64,000 nt of DNA from Amycolatopsis alkalitolerans. Its GTDB lineage: Bacteria; Actinomycetota; Actinomycetes; Mycobacteriales; Pseudonocardiaceae. The first letter of the stretch is position 1. The number at the start of each line of letters is the position of its first letter. Position numbers and translations under genes: made by a program. Location: assembly GCF_006152065.1 (NCBI RefSeq), contig NZ_VDFW01000023.1:43978-107977 (forward strand), read 5' to 3'. The notes below the pieces were generated by a model. The model was not told the origin of the DNA. It was given only the letters and a program-made list of their open reading frames with translations, and ran no database searches. Shown piece by piece: positions 31,335 to 39,968 of this stretch.

Positions 31335-32619
31335 GCGGCAGGACCAGCCGGAAACGGCCGCCGGGACCACCGGCCGGCACGTAGGCCAGGTCCCCGCCGT
31401 GCGCTCGGGCCAGGCCGCGGGCGATGGGCAGGCCGAGCCCGGAGCCGCCGGCCCGGCGGTCCCGGGCGTCGTCCAGGCGCACCAGGCGGTCGAAGATCCG
31501 CTCCTGCTCGCCGATCGGAACCCCGGGGCCGGTGTCGGCGACCGTGATCTCCGCGGCGCCGCCGGACCGGCCGATCGCCACGGAGACACGACCGCCCGGG
31601 GGTGTGGCCTGGCATGCGTTGTCGACGAGGTTCGCGACGATCTGGGCCACCCGGTCCGGGTCCGCGTCCGCGATCACGTCCTCGCCGGTGAGTTCCACCG
31701 TGCGCCCCGGATGTTGCAGTCGCGCCCGGTCGACCTGCGTCGCGGCCATCGCGCGCAGTTCGACCGGCTGCCGCTGTAGTTCGATACCCGCGTCGAGCCG
31801 GGCCAGATCGAGCAGATCGTCGACGAGCTTGCCGGCGCGCCGCGCTTCGCGGCCGAGCAGCATCTGCAGGCGCTCGCGTTCCTCGCGCGGGGCGTCGGGG
31901 CTTTGCTGGAGCATCGCGTCCGCGACGGCCTGGAGCCCCGCGATCGGGGTCCGCAGTTCATGTGCGGCGTCCGCGACGAACCGCTGGGTGCGCTGTTCGG
32001 ACCCTTCGAGCGCGTCGAGCATCTCGTCGAACGCCTGCGCCGTGCGGCCCAGTTCGGTGTTCGCCGGCAACGGCGACAACCTGCGCCCACGGCCGCCGCG
32101 CGCGATCGACCGCGCCAACCTGGTCATCGCGTCCAAAGGGGACAGTGCGAACCGGACGCCGAAGACCAGGATCACCGCGGTGACGAGCAGGGCAACGGCG
32201 CCCGCCAGCGCCGAGAGGCGGACCAGGGTCGATCGCGCCCCCGACAGCAGGCCCGCATCCGCCTGCAGCGTCAGCGCCGCGCCCTTCACCCGGCCCGTCT
32301 CCAGACGGATGGTCCGGGCCTCCGGTGCATTCGCGCGGTCGGTGGTCAGGCTCCCGAAGGCCGTCCCGTCCGGCATGACGAGCAGCGCGCGGACGGAACG
32401 GGCGTCCACCCGGCGGATCAGCGCGGCCGGACCGACCCGCTGCGCGGCGAGTTGCCGGGCGAGTTGGACGCGGTCGGAGAGGATCGCGTCGACCGTGCGG
32501 TTCGTGGCGACCGTGAACAGCAGTTGGACCGCGAGCAGGACACCGGCCAGGACGACGGCGACCACGCCGAGCGCGGTGAGGGTGACCCGTCGCCGCAAGG
32601 AAACGGTTCGCACCCTCAC
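31309..32619 (-). CDS. Two-component sensor histidine kinase
   Basis: 436 residues: a first membrane helix (VTLTALGVVAVVLAGVLLAVQLLF), an extracytoplasmic sensor of about 120 residues, a second helix (LAGAVALLVTAVILVFGVRFAL), HAMP, the H-box FVADAAHELRTPIAGLQ with the phosphorylated His, then N-box NLVDNACQA and G-boxes DTGPGVP and GSGLGLPI. GTG 32619 overlaps the response-regulator stop by 4 bp, so the open frame further upstream is not used. The stimulus is not known; the small secreted protein next door is a candidate partner. Confidence 0.93.
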   Translation of the reverse strand: MRVRTVSLRRRVTLTALGVVAVVLAGVLLAVQLLFTVATNRTVDAILSDRVQLARQLAAQRVGPAALIRRVDARSVRALLVMPDGTAFGSLTTDRANAPEARTIRLETGRVKGAALTLQADAGLLSGARSTLVRLSALAGAVALLVTAVILVFGVRFALSPLDAMTRLARSIARGGRGRRLSPLPANTELGRTAQAFDEMLDALEGSEQRTQRFVADAAHELRTPIAGLQAVADAMLQQSPDAPREERERLQMLLGREARRAGKLVDDLLDLARLDAGIELQRQPVELRAMAATQVDRARLQHPGRTVELTGEDVIADADPDRVAQIVANLVDNACQATPPGGRVSVAIGRSGGAAEITVADTGPGVPIGEQERIFDRLVRLDDARDRRAGGSGLGLPIARGLARAHGGDLAYVPAGGPGGRFRLVLPLTSALPNR

Positions 32620-33287
32620 TCCTCGGCCCGCAGCACGTATCCCAGGCCACGCACGGTGTGCAGCAGCCGCGGCCCGTGGGCTTCGAGCTTGCGCCGCACC
32701 GCGCTGACATGCACTTCGACGACGTTCGGATCGTAGTACTCGTAGCCCCACACCGCCGCCAGGATCTGGGTCTTGCCGACGACCCGGCCCCGCTGCGCGG
32801 CGAGGTAATCGAGCAGTTTCAGCTCGGTGGAGGTCAGTTCGATCTTCTGATCGCCCCGGACGACCACCCCGGACTCGGGGTCGAGTACGAGGTCACCGAC
32901 CTGCACTGTGGACGGCGCCCGGCCCAGCCTCCGCAGCACGGCCTGCACGCGCGCGACCAGTTCGGCCAGGGCGAACGGCTTGACCACGTAGTCGTCCGCG
33001 CCGCCGGACAGCCCGCGCAGCCGGTCGGACACGGCGTCGCGGGCGGTCAGCATCACCACACCGGCCGCCGACGTCCGGCGCAGGACCGTGAGCAGGGCGA
33101 AGCCGTCGCGTCCCGGCAACATCACGTCGAGAACGACCAGATCCGGCCGGAACCGCACGAGGTCCTGCTCGAAACTCTTGCCGTCCGCCCGGCCGAGTAC
33201 CTCGTGCCCGGCGTCGCGCAGCGCCGATTCCACCGAGGCACGGATGGCCTCGGCGTCCTCGACGATCAGTATCCGTGGCGCGCCCAT
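32616..33287 (-). CDS. Two-component response regulator, OmpR family
   Basis: 223 residues: receiver domain with acidic pocket ED (10-11), phospho-acceptor D54 in PDLVVLDVMLPGRDGF, Thr/Lys switch residues (VVMLTAR; DYVVKPF), then an OmpR-type winged helix (LTSTELKLLDYLAAQRGRVVGKTQILAAVWG split). ATG 33287 is the start. It is co-translated with the kinase gene. Target genes cannot be named. Confidence 0.94.
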   Translation of the reverse strand: MGAPRILIVEDAEAIRASVESALRDAGHEVLGRADGKSFEQDLVRFRPDLVVLDVMLPGRDGFALLTVLRRTSAAGVVMLTARDAVSDRLRGLSGGADDYVVKPFALAELVARVQAVLRRLGRAPSTVQVGDLVLDPESGVVVRGDQKIELTSTELKLLDYLAAQRGRVVGKTQILAAVWGYEYYDPNVVEVHVSAVRRKLEAHGPRLLHTVRGLGYVLRAEE

Positions 33288-33330
33288 GTGCCCATCATGA
33301 GGGCATCCGGGGTGTGCGTGCCCGGTATCT

Positions 33331-35166
33331 TCAGCTCTTCCTCAGCCTGAGCGCCCGCAGCGCGAAGTACACTTCGGCGGCCGACTGCCTGATCGTCTCC
33401 GCGATCACGAGCGAGCCGTGGCCGGCGTCGTACCGGTAGAACTCGTACGGCACCTCGCGCGTGGCCAGCCGTTCGAGGTAGTTCTCGATCTGCCGGATCG
33501 GGCAGCGCGGGTCGTTGTCACCGGCCAGCACGAGCACGGGCGCGCGCACCTGGTCGATGTACGTGACCGGTGAACACGCCCGGTACACCTCGGGTTTCGT
33601 GTCGGGAGAGCCGCCGAAGAGGGCGCGGTCGAAGGAGCGAAGCTGCTCCATCTCGTCCTCGTAGGCCGCGACGTAGTCCGCCACCGGCACGCTCGCCACG
33701 GCCGCCGCCCAGCGCGCCGGCTGCGTACCGGCGGCGAGCAGGGTGAGGTAGCCACCCCAGGAAGCGCCGGTCACCACGCATTTCGCTGGGTCGGCGAGTC
33801 CACTCTCGACGGCCCAGTCGTGCACCGCGGCGACGTCCTCGAGTTCGGTCAGGCCGGGCCTGCCCTCGATCGCGTCCCGCCAGGCCGAGCCGTAGCCGGT
33901 CGAGCCGCGGTAGTTGACCTCGATCACGCCGAAACCGGCGTCCAGCCACAGTGCCCGGTACGCCGAGAACCGGTCCTCGTCGGCGGCATGCGGACCGCCG
34001 TGCAACGTGAACACGACCGGGATGGGCCCCTCCGGCGCGTCGCCCGGCCGCGCGACCAGCGCGTGGATGCGACCGCCGGGCCCCTCGACGAACGCGTCGA
34101 CCACCGGCGCCGAACCAGGAGCCCGTTCGCCGGGCGGGGTCAGCAGCACCGAGTCCGTGCCGCCGGCCGCGCGGGAGCGGATCACCGTCGGCTCCGCCGC
34201 GCTCGACCACGAGTACTCGACCGTGCCGTCCGGGCGGGCGCTCGCCCCGCCGATCCGGCCCTTCGGCGTGTCCAAAGAGGACAGATTGGCCGAGGTGAGG
34301 TCGTAGCGGTACAGCGAACTGCGGCCCTCGTGGAAGTGCACGACCAGCAGCGCGTCTGCCTTCGGGTACCAGCCGGCGGCGACCTCCCCCGGCAGGTCGA
34401 GCGACAGTTCGGTCTCGGTGTCCCGCTCGACGTCCCAGATCAGCAACTCCTCGCGGCCGCGGCGTTCGTGCAGGACGAGGAGACGCGGGTCGCCGGCGAC
34501 CGGCGAGAACTCCAGCGGGGTCAGGCCCTTGCCCTCGCCGTCCCACTTGTCGGCCACGGTGGTGAAACCGTCGCTGGCGAGTACCCGGACCGCGGGGTGG
34601 CGCGAGTCGCCGTGCTCGGAGTGCGAGATGGCGATCAAGCGCTCGTCGCGGGACAGCGCGGCGACGCCCGCGTCGTCCTTGCTCGCGTAGAAGCGTTCCG
34701 TCTTGCCACCGGCGTGCACGAACAGTTCACTGCCGTCGTCGGTCGAAACGCCGACCGCGGTCAGCCGCTGCCCGATCTCGAGCCCGGCGGAGTACCCGTC
34801 GTGCACGTCCGGCAGCGCGGGTTCGGCCTGGCCACCGGCGAACGGCTCGCGCTTCCAGGAGCCGAACTCGTCGCCGTCGGTGTCGTCGAACCACCAGATC
34901 GACGTGCCGTCGCGTGAGGTCGTGGCGGACAGGGTGCCGTTGGGACGGTCGGTGACCTGGCGGTGTTCGCCGGTCGCGCGGTCCCATGCGTAGACCTCCC
35001 AGACGCCGCTGGAGTTCGAGACGTAGATGTTCTTGTCCGGCGCGTCGAGGGCCCAGTCCGGGACCGACATACGGGGCGCGTGGAAGCGGGCCCGCCAGCG
35101 GGCCTCGGCGGCGGCGTCGTCGAAGAGTCGGTCGGGGATCACGGCGGGCGGGTGCTCAGTGGTCAC
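33331..35166 (-). CDS. S9-family prolyl oligopeptidase/acyl-peptide hydrolase
   Basis: 611 residues: an N-terminal beta-propeller (WEVYAWDRATGEHRQVTDRPNGTLSA and similar blades) that gates access, then an alpha/beta-hydrolase domain with Ser in VTGASWGGYLTLLAAG, Asp in VLAGDNDPRCPIRQ and His in YDAGHGSL. Start GTG 35166 has GAGGGG before it; the frame open upstream lacks an RBS. No signal peptide, so it probably trims short peptides in the cytoplasm. It diverges from a methyltransferase gene by 38 bp. Confidence 0.9.
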   Translation of the reverse strand: MTTEHPPAVIPDRLFDDAAAEARWRARFHAPRMSVPDWALDAPDKNIYVSNSSGVWEVYAWDRATGEHRQVTDRPNGTLSATTSRDGTSIWWFDDTDGDEFGSWKREPFAGGQAEPALPDVHDGYSAGLEIGQRLTAVGVSTDDGSELFVHAGGKTERFYASKDDAGVAALSRDERLIAISHSEHGDSRHPAVRVLASDGFTTVADKWDGEGKGLTPLEFSPVAGDPRLLVLHERRGREELLIWDVERDTETELSLDLPGEVAAGWYPKADALLVVHFHEGRSSLYRYDLTSANLSSLDTPKGRIGGASARPDGTVEYSWSSAAEPTVIRSRAAGGTDSVLLTPPGERAPGSAPVVDAFVEGPGGRIHALVARPGDAPEGPIPVVFTLHGGPHAADEDRFSAYRALWLDAGFGVIEVNYRGSTGYGSAWRDAIEGRPGLTELEDVAAVHDWAVESGLADPAKCVVTGASWGGYLTLLAAGTQPARWAAAVASVPVADYVAAYEDEMEQLRSFDRALFGGSPDTKPEVYRACSPVTYIDQVRAPVLVLAGDNDPRCPIRQIENYLERLATREVPYEFYRYDAGHGSLVIAETIRQSAAEVYFALRALRLRKS

Positions 35167-35204
35167 CCCTCGATCCTGCCAGGTGCTGCCCGTACGGTGG
35201 ACGT

Positions 35205-35951
35205 GTGCTGGAGGGATACGCGCCCGGGTTCGCCGATGACGCGCTGTCGATGATGTCGGCACGCACCGCGAGCGACCGGGCCGGGTTCGTGCTGCGGACG
35301 CTGGAGCCGGGGATGCGGGTGCTGGACGCCGGTTGCGGTCCCGGCAGTATCACCCGCGGTTTCGTGCCGATCGTCGGCGCGGGGCGGGTCCTCGGGGTGG
35401 ACACCGAACCGCGGCAGTTTCCCGCGGAGTCCACAGTGGACTTCGTGGCGGGATCGGTGTACGCGCTGCCCGTTCCGTCGGAGAGTATCGACCTGGCCTT
35501 CGCGCACGCCCTGTTCGAGCACCTGAACCGCCCCGCCGAGGCGTTGCTGGAGCTGCGGCGGGTGCTCAGACCGGGCGGCGTGCTCGCTCTGTCCACATCG
35601 GACTGGAGCCGGGCGCGCCTGCAGCCGAAGACGGTGAACGTGGTGGCCGCGCTGCGCGGCCACCACCTGCTGCGCCGCCGGGCGGGCGGTGATCCGTTCG
35701 CCGGAAAGCACCTCGCCGGTTCGGTCCGGGAGGCGGGCTTTCGTGAGGTGCGAACCCACGCTCGCTTCCGCCCGGATATGCCTTATCGGGACCTGGCCCG
35801 GTACGTCGAGTCGCGCCTGGACGCAGCCCTTTCGGCATCTCCGGCGGATCGGGACCAGCTGGCCTCGGCCGCTCGGTCGGCCTGGGCCTGGTCACATGGT
35901 GGGGATGGGTCGTTCCACCAGTGCTGGGTGGAACTGGTGGCGGTTAAGTGA
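35205..35951 (+). CDS. SAM-dependent methyltransferase
   Basis: 248 residues of the class I Methyltransf_11 type. Motif I VLDAGCGPGSI, motif II region VDFVAGSVYALPVPSESIDLAF and post-motif VLRPGGVLALST are clear. GTG 35205 starts within the short divergent gap to the S9 peptidase. It begins LEGYAPGFADDALSMMSART, a helix seen in many cyclopropane-synthase-like and antibiotic methyltransferases. The substrate is unknown; it is not part of an obvious cluster. Confidence 0.86.
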   Translation: MLEGYAPGFADDALSMMSARTASDRAGFVLRTLEPGMRVLDAGCGPGSITRGFVPIVGAGRVLGVDTEPRQFPAESTVDFVAGSVYALPVPSESIDLAFAHALFEHLNRPAEALLELRRVLRPGGVLALSTSDWSRARLQPKTVNVVAALRGHHLLRRRAGGDPFAGKHLAGSVREAGFREVRTHARFRPDMPYRDLARYVESRLDAALSASPADRDQLASAARSAWAWSHGGDGSFHQCWVELVAVK

Positions 35952-36071
35952 CGTGGCGGGTCCCTCCTCGCTCGAGTGCAAGGAATCGCAGGAGAAGGGG
36001 AAACCCCCGGACTGGCCCCACCCCCCCGGCTTTCCGACCCCGTCTCGCCACGCGGGGTGACCTAACCACCA

Positions 36072-36140
36072 AACCGGCACCGGCGTGGGGGTGCAGGGGG
36101 GCGAAGCCCCTCCTGCCGGGGGTTTGGGGGTTCGACCCCC
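36072..36140. repeat. Dispersed repeat, copy 1
   Basis: A 54-bp core (36087-36140) built of G-runs and short hairpins (GGGGCGAAGCCCC type, GGGGGTTCGACCCCC) preceded by AACCGGCACCGGCG (36072-36085). The same core, 53 of 54 bases, occurs in inverted orientation at 54470-54523 with the same 14-bp flank at 54552-54565. Here it lies downstream of the methyltransferase gene and beyond the tRNA terminator. Confidence 0.88.
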
Positions 36141-36155
36141 AATGCAATAACGAAA

Positions 36156-36186
36156 GATCCCCGTCTGCGCGTCGCAGACAGGGATC
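36156..36186 (-). terminator. Intrinsic terminator of tRNA-Pro
   Basis: Read from the tRNA, GATCCCTGTCTGCG pairs over 14 bases (one G-U) with CGCAGACGGGGATC around a 3-nt loop, then TTTCGTTATT. It starts 14 bp after the tRNA 3' end. Confidence 0.88.
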
Positions 36187-36200
36187 TCCCAGATCTTTCG

Positions 36201-36274
36201 TCGGGGTGGCGGGATTTGAACCCACGACCTCCTCGACCCGAACGAGGCACGCTACCAAGCTGCGCCACACCCCG
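36201..36274 (-). tRNA. tRNA-Pro (anticodon CGG)
   Basis: A full cloverleaf of 74 nt on the minus strand: acceptor CGGGGTG / CACCCCG, D-arm GCGC...GCGT, anticodon stem CCTCG / CGAGG with loop TTCGGGT (anticodon CGG, reading CCG), T-arm GTGGG-TTCAAAT-CCCGC, discriminator A. CCA is not encoded. A Rho-independent terminator follows directly. CCG is a frequent proline codon in this GC-rich genome. Confidence 0.97.
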
Positions 36275-36303
36275 AGGTACTGCTTAACGGGCCGAGTAGG
36301 AGT

Positions 36304-37254
36304 CTAGCGGACGGTGCTACCGGCTTTGCGGCGGGTCTCCTCGGCCGTTGCCGGGCCCGGTCCGCTTCGGGGGACGAGGGTCAGCAGGCTCGCCTCGGGC
36401 GGGCAGGCGAAGCGGGCCGGTGCGTACGGTGACGTGCCCAGGCCCGCCGACACGTGCAGCCACATGTGCGCGCCCCAGCGGGAGACTCCGCGGGCGCGGG
36501 AGCGATCCAGCTCACAGTTGGTCACCAGTGCGCCGACGCCCGGGATGCGCAGTTGGCCGCCGTGGGTGTGGCCGGCCAGGACGAGGTCGTAGCCGTCGGC
36601 GGCGAAGGGGTCGAGGATGCGGGGTTCGGGCGAGTGGGTGATGCCGACGCGCAGGACGGCGTCCGGGTCGCCTGGGCCCGCGATCTCGCCGTAACGGTCG
36701 CGGCGCAGGTGCGGGTCGTCGATGCCGGCGGCGAACACCGGTTGGCCGGCGATCCGGAGGCTCCGGCGGGTGTGGGTGAGGTCGAGCCAGCCGTGTTCGA
36801 TGAACGCGGCGCGCAGGTCCCGCCACGGGAGATGCCTGCCGTGGATGCGCTTCTTCTTGCCACGCGGCATCAGGTAGCGAGCCGGGTTCTTGGGTTTGGG
36901 CGCGTAGTAGTCGTTGCTGCCGAAGATGAACACGCCTGGCCGGTCGAGCAGGCTGCCGTACGCCCTCAGCACATACGGCACGGCCTGCGGGTGCGCGAGG
37001 TTGTCGCCGGTGTTGACGACCAGGTCGGGCTCGTGTTCGCCGAGCGCGGCGATCCAGCGTTGTTTGGACTTCTGGCCGGGCAGCATGTGCACGTCGGAGA
37101 TGTGCAGCACCCTGATCGGCTTCGAACCGGGCGCGAGCACGGGCAGTTCGGCCTCGCGGAGCGTCCAGTGCTGCCGTTCGATGCCCACCGCGTACCCGAG
37201 CGCCGCCGCGCCGAGCGTCGCCGTGCCGGCCGCGAGGCGGGCCGCCGTGCTCAT
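36304..37254 (-). CDS. Metallophosphoesterase, membrane-anchored (Rv3683-like)
   Basis: 316 residues. An N-terminal helix (AARLAAGTATLGAAALGYAVG) anchors a calcineurin-like phosphoesterase domain with the metal motifs HISDVHML, VNTGDN, GSNDYY and GHTHGGQL. ATG 37254 is chosen; GTG 37275 is a possible start. It lies 38 bp after the class A PBP gene, the same order as Rv3682-Rv3683 in M. tuberculosis. The substrate is unknown; a phospholipid or cell-wall phosphoester is plausible given the partner. Confidence 0.88.
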   Translation of the reverse strand: MSTAARLAAGTATLGAAALGYAVGIERQHWTLREAELPVLAPGSKPIRVLHISDVHMLPGQKSKQRWIAALGEHEPDLVVNTGDNLAHPQAVPYVLRAYGSLLDRPGVFIFGSNDYYAPKPKNPARYLMPRGKKKRIHGRHLPWRDLRAAFIEHGWLDLTHTRRSLRIAGQPVFAAGIDDPHLRRDRYGEIAGPGDPDAVLRVGITHSPEPRILDPFAADGYDLVLAGHTHGGQLRIPGVGALVTNCELDRSRARGVSRWGAHMWLHVSAGLGTSPYAPARFACPPEASLLTLVPRSGPGPATAEETRRKAGSTVR

Positions 37255-37292
37255 CCTGCCGCCGTCAGTACCCACACTTTCGAGGATACGGC

Positions 37293-39443
37293 TCAGTGTT
37301 CGTACGCCGGATCCGACGGGGGTAGAGGGATGACCGGCTGCCCGTTCATGATCTGGGTCATCGCGCCGAACCAGGTACGCGCGGGGGCCTTGCCGCCGAA
37401 CATGTTGCCGTCGCCGCAGGGGGTCACGTTTCCCGCGCCGTCGCACAGGCCGCCGACCGGGTTGTCCGGGCGGAACACCATCGCGGCGCCGGCCATCTGC
37501 GGGACCGCACCGATGAACGCGGCCGAACCGCTGTCCTGCGTGGTCCCGGTCTTGCCGATCATCGGACGGGTCCACCCCGCGCTCTGGGCCGCCTGCCGTG
37601 ACGTGCCGTCGGTGTCGTCCCTGCTCATGCCGACGGCCAGACTGTTCGCCATGCCCTCCGGCACGGCCTGCTCGCACGCGGCTTCCGACACCTTCACCGG
37701 TTTCCCGTTGCGGTCGGTGACACCGGCGACCGGCGTCGGCGGGCACCAGACGCCACCGCTCATGATCGTCGCCGCGACGTTGGCCATTTCAAGGCCGCTC
37801 GTCGGGCTCACGCCGAGCGTGAACGCGCCGAGGCCGGCCTGTGCCACACCCCCGGGCCCGAAATACTGCTGCTGCGGCATCCGGTAGGCGACGTTGGAGT
37901 TGCCCGGGTCGACCGCGCCGCCGTTGGCCGCGTTCGAGGCCATCGTGGTGCGCATGCCGAGCCGGCGTGCCATGTCCAGCACCGGCCCCATCCCGGCCTG
38001 CTCCTCGAGGATCACGAACCCGGTGTTCGGTGAGGTCGCGAGCGCCTGCTGCAACGACATGGACGGACCGTAGACGTCCTCGCCGTAGTTGCTCAGGCAG
38101 TACGCCCACGTCCCGCGCGCGACCTGCGGGCAGCCGGGTTTCCGGCCGCTGATGAACACCTTCGACGCATACGACTGCGGCGTCTGGATGGTCGAGTAGA
38201 TGCCGACCTTGTGCTGTTCCAGGGCCGACGCCGCGGTGAAGATCTTGTAGCTCGACCCCGCACCGGTCACATTGGACACATCCGATGGCAGCGCGTACGT
38301 CGTCTGACCCTGGCTCGCGTCCGGCCCGTAGTCACGGTTCGCCGCGAGTGCCACCACCTCGTGCCGGTCCTTTCCCGGCCGCACCAAGGACAACGTGTTC
38401 GCCACGTTCTTCTGCGTCTTGTGCACCTGCGCCTCGGCCGAGATCTTCGCCTGGTGCTGCGCGTTCTGGTCCATTGTGGTCCGGATCGTGTAGCCGCCGG
38501 TGTACAGATCGTCCTTCGTCATGCCGTTCGTGAGCAGGTAGTCCTGCACGTACTGGCAGAAGAACCCGTTCTCCGGCCCGGCGCCGGTGCAGTTCGAGGC
38601 CGGCTTGGCCGGCCCGCCAGGAACGACACCGAGCGGCTCGGTCTTGAACTTCGCGGCGTCCTCGGGGGCGAGTTTCTGGTTCTCCACCATGCGGTCCAGC
38701 ACCAGGTTCCGCCGCTCGGTCGCGCGCTCCGGATGGCTCCACGGATCGTAGAACGGCGGGTTGTTCACCATCCCGGCCAGCAGCGCGGCCTGCGGCACGG
38801 TCAGCTTGTCCGCGGTGGTGTCGAAGTACGTCTGCGCGGCCGCCCCTACCCCGTACACCTTCCGTGAGAACTCGACGACGTTCAGGTAGCTGGTAAGGAT
38901 CTGGTCCTTGTCCATTTTGGTCTCGAGCTGGATCGCGATGCGCGCTTCCTTGAGCTTGCGGGCGACCGACTGCTCCTGCGCCTTCTGCTGCCCGACCGGA
39001 TCGTTCCGGTAGATGACGTTGATCAGGTAGTTCTTGACGTACTGCTGGGTCAGCGTCGAGGCGCCCTGCGTGTCCCCGCCGGTGCTGTTGGAGAGCGCCG
39101 CCCGGAACGTGCCCTTCCAGTCCACCCCGTGGTGGTCGTAGAACCGTTTGTCCTCAACGGACACCAGCGCCCACTTCATCGCCGGGTTGATCTGCGCGGA
39201 CGCGGTGGGGATGCGGTACTGGTCGTACAGCGTGGCGATCGGGTGGCCCGCCGAGTCGGTGATCGTGGTGACCAGCGGCGGCGGGACGTTCGCCAGTTCG
39301 GCGGACATGCTGTCGACCGTCTCGCTGGCCTTGTTCGACGCGACACCGGCGGCACCGACGACGGGGAAGAGGATCCCGGCGACGAGGATCCCGGCGAGCA
39401 GGCACAGGCCGAGCAGCTTGAACAGACCATCCGTCTTCCGCAC
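37293..39443 (-). CDS. ponA2: Class A penicillin-binding protein (PonA2-like)
   Basis: Bifunctional peptidoglycan synthase, 716 residues. One N-terminal helix (FKLLGLCLLAGILVAGILFPVVGAAGV) precedes the GT51 glycosyltransferase (SVEDKRFYDHHGVDWKG with catalytic Glu; GGDTQGASTLTQQYVKN). The transpeptidase has SSYK in GAGSSYKIFTAASALE, SPN in LATSPNTGF and KTGTT. GTG 39443 is chosen because the upstream frame has no start of the right type near an RBS. No PASTA domain is visible, unlike mycobacterial PonA2. Divergent from a WhiB gene. Confidence 0.93.
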   Translation of the reverse strand: MRKTDGLFKLLGLCLLAGILVAGILFPVVGAAGVASNKASETVDSMSAELANVPPPLVTTITDSAGHPIATLYDQYRIPTASAQINPAMKWALVSVEDKRFYDHHGVDWKGTFRAALSNSTGGDTQGASTLTQQYVKNYLINVIYRNDPVGQQKAQEQSVARKLKEARIAIQLETKMDKDQILTSYLNVVEFSRKVYGVGAAAQTYFDTTADKLTVPQAALLAGMVNNPPFYDPWSHPERATERRNLVLDRMVENQKLAPEDAAKFKTEPLGVVPGGPAKPASNCTGAGPENGFFCQYVQDYLLTNGMTKDDLYTGGYTIRTTMDQNAQHQAKISAEAQVHKTQKNVANTLSLVRPGKDRHEVVALAANRDYGPDASQGQTTYALPSDVSNVTGAGSSYKIFTAASALEQHKVGIYSTIQTPQSYASKVFISGRKPGCPQVARGTWAYCLSNYGEDVYGPSMSLQQALATSPNTGFVILEEQAGMGPVLDMARRLGMRTTMASNAANGGAVDPGNSNVAYRMPQQQYFGPGGVAQAGLGAFTLGVSPTSGLEMANVAATIMSGGVWCPPTPVAGVTDRNGKPVKVSEAACEQAVPEGMANSLAVGMSRDDTDGTSRQAAQSAGWTRPMIGKTGTTQDSGSAAFIGAVPQMAGAAMVFRPDNPVGGLCDGAGNVTPCGDGNMFGGKAPARTWFGAMTQIMNGQPVIPLPPSDPAYEH

Positions 39444-39680
39444 GAGTGCCAGCCTAGTAGGACGAGCGGCGCACTCGCTGACAAGCAGGACAAAACTCGC
39501 CGGTAACCGGGACAGATACCACGTCTGGTCCGCCAATGCGACGTGTTCCGGTAACGAATCATCGACGGGATCTTGGCGAGCGGAACCGGTTGGCTCTACA
39601 GTCCGTCAACGTCTCACGTGAAGGCGCCAGGGGAGCGCTGGGTGATCCACCGACGTGAGCCGAGGGTTAGGAGCTGGGGG

Positions 39681-39968
39681 ATGGAATCCACTGAGCGGAG
39701 CTGGCGAGCGGGCGCGTTGTGCCGCGACACCGACCCGGACGAGCTGTTCGTGCGGGGTGCGGACCAGAACCGGGCGAAGGTCGTGTGCATGGGCTGTCCC
39801 GTGCGCACCGAATGCCTCGCCGAGGCGCTGGACAGCCGGATCAGCTTCGGTATCTGGGGTGGGATGACCGAACGAGAGCGGCGCGCCCTGCTGCGCCGGC
39901 GCCCGGACGTCACGTCGTGGGCGGAGCTGCTGGAATCGGCCAAGCGGGACTACGTCAGAGTGAGCTAG
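39681..39968 (+). CDS. WhiB-family iron-sulfur regulator (WhiB4-like)
   Basis: 95 residues with the four cluster ligands C14, C36, C39 and C45 (CMGC and TEC spacing) and the turn GIWGGMTERERR, followed by a basic DNA-contact segment ALLRRRP. WhiB proteins bind a [4Fe-4S] cluster, sense oxygen or NO and work with sigma factor or DNA. ATG 39681 has GGAGCTGGGGG upstream. Position between the class A PBP and the two ArsA-like ATPases matches WhiB4 (Rv3681c). Confidence 0.92.
   Translation: MESTERSWRAGALCRDTDPDELFVRGADQNRAKVVCMGCPVRTECLAEALDSRISFGIWGGMTERERRALLRRRPDVTSWAELLESAKRDYVRVS

Noticed and set aside
34986..35204. Upstream extension of the methyltransferase frame
   Set aside because: Overlaps the S9 peptidase on the other strand and is Arg-rich shadow sequence; the methyltransferase starts at 35205.
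36304..39443. CRISPR array or other tandem direct-repeat locus
   Set aside because: No regularly spaced identical repeats found here or elsewhere in the window by eye.
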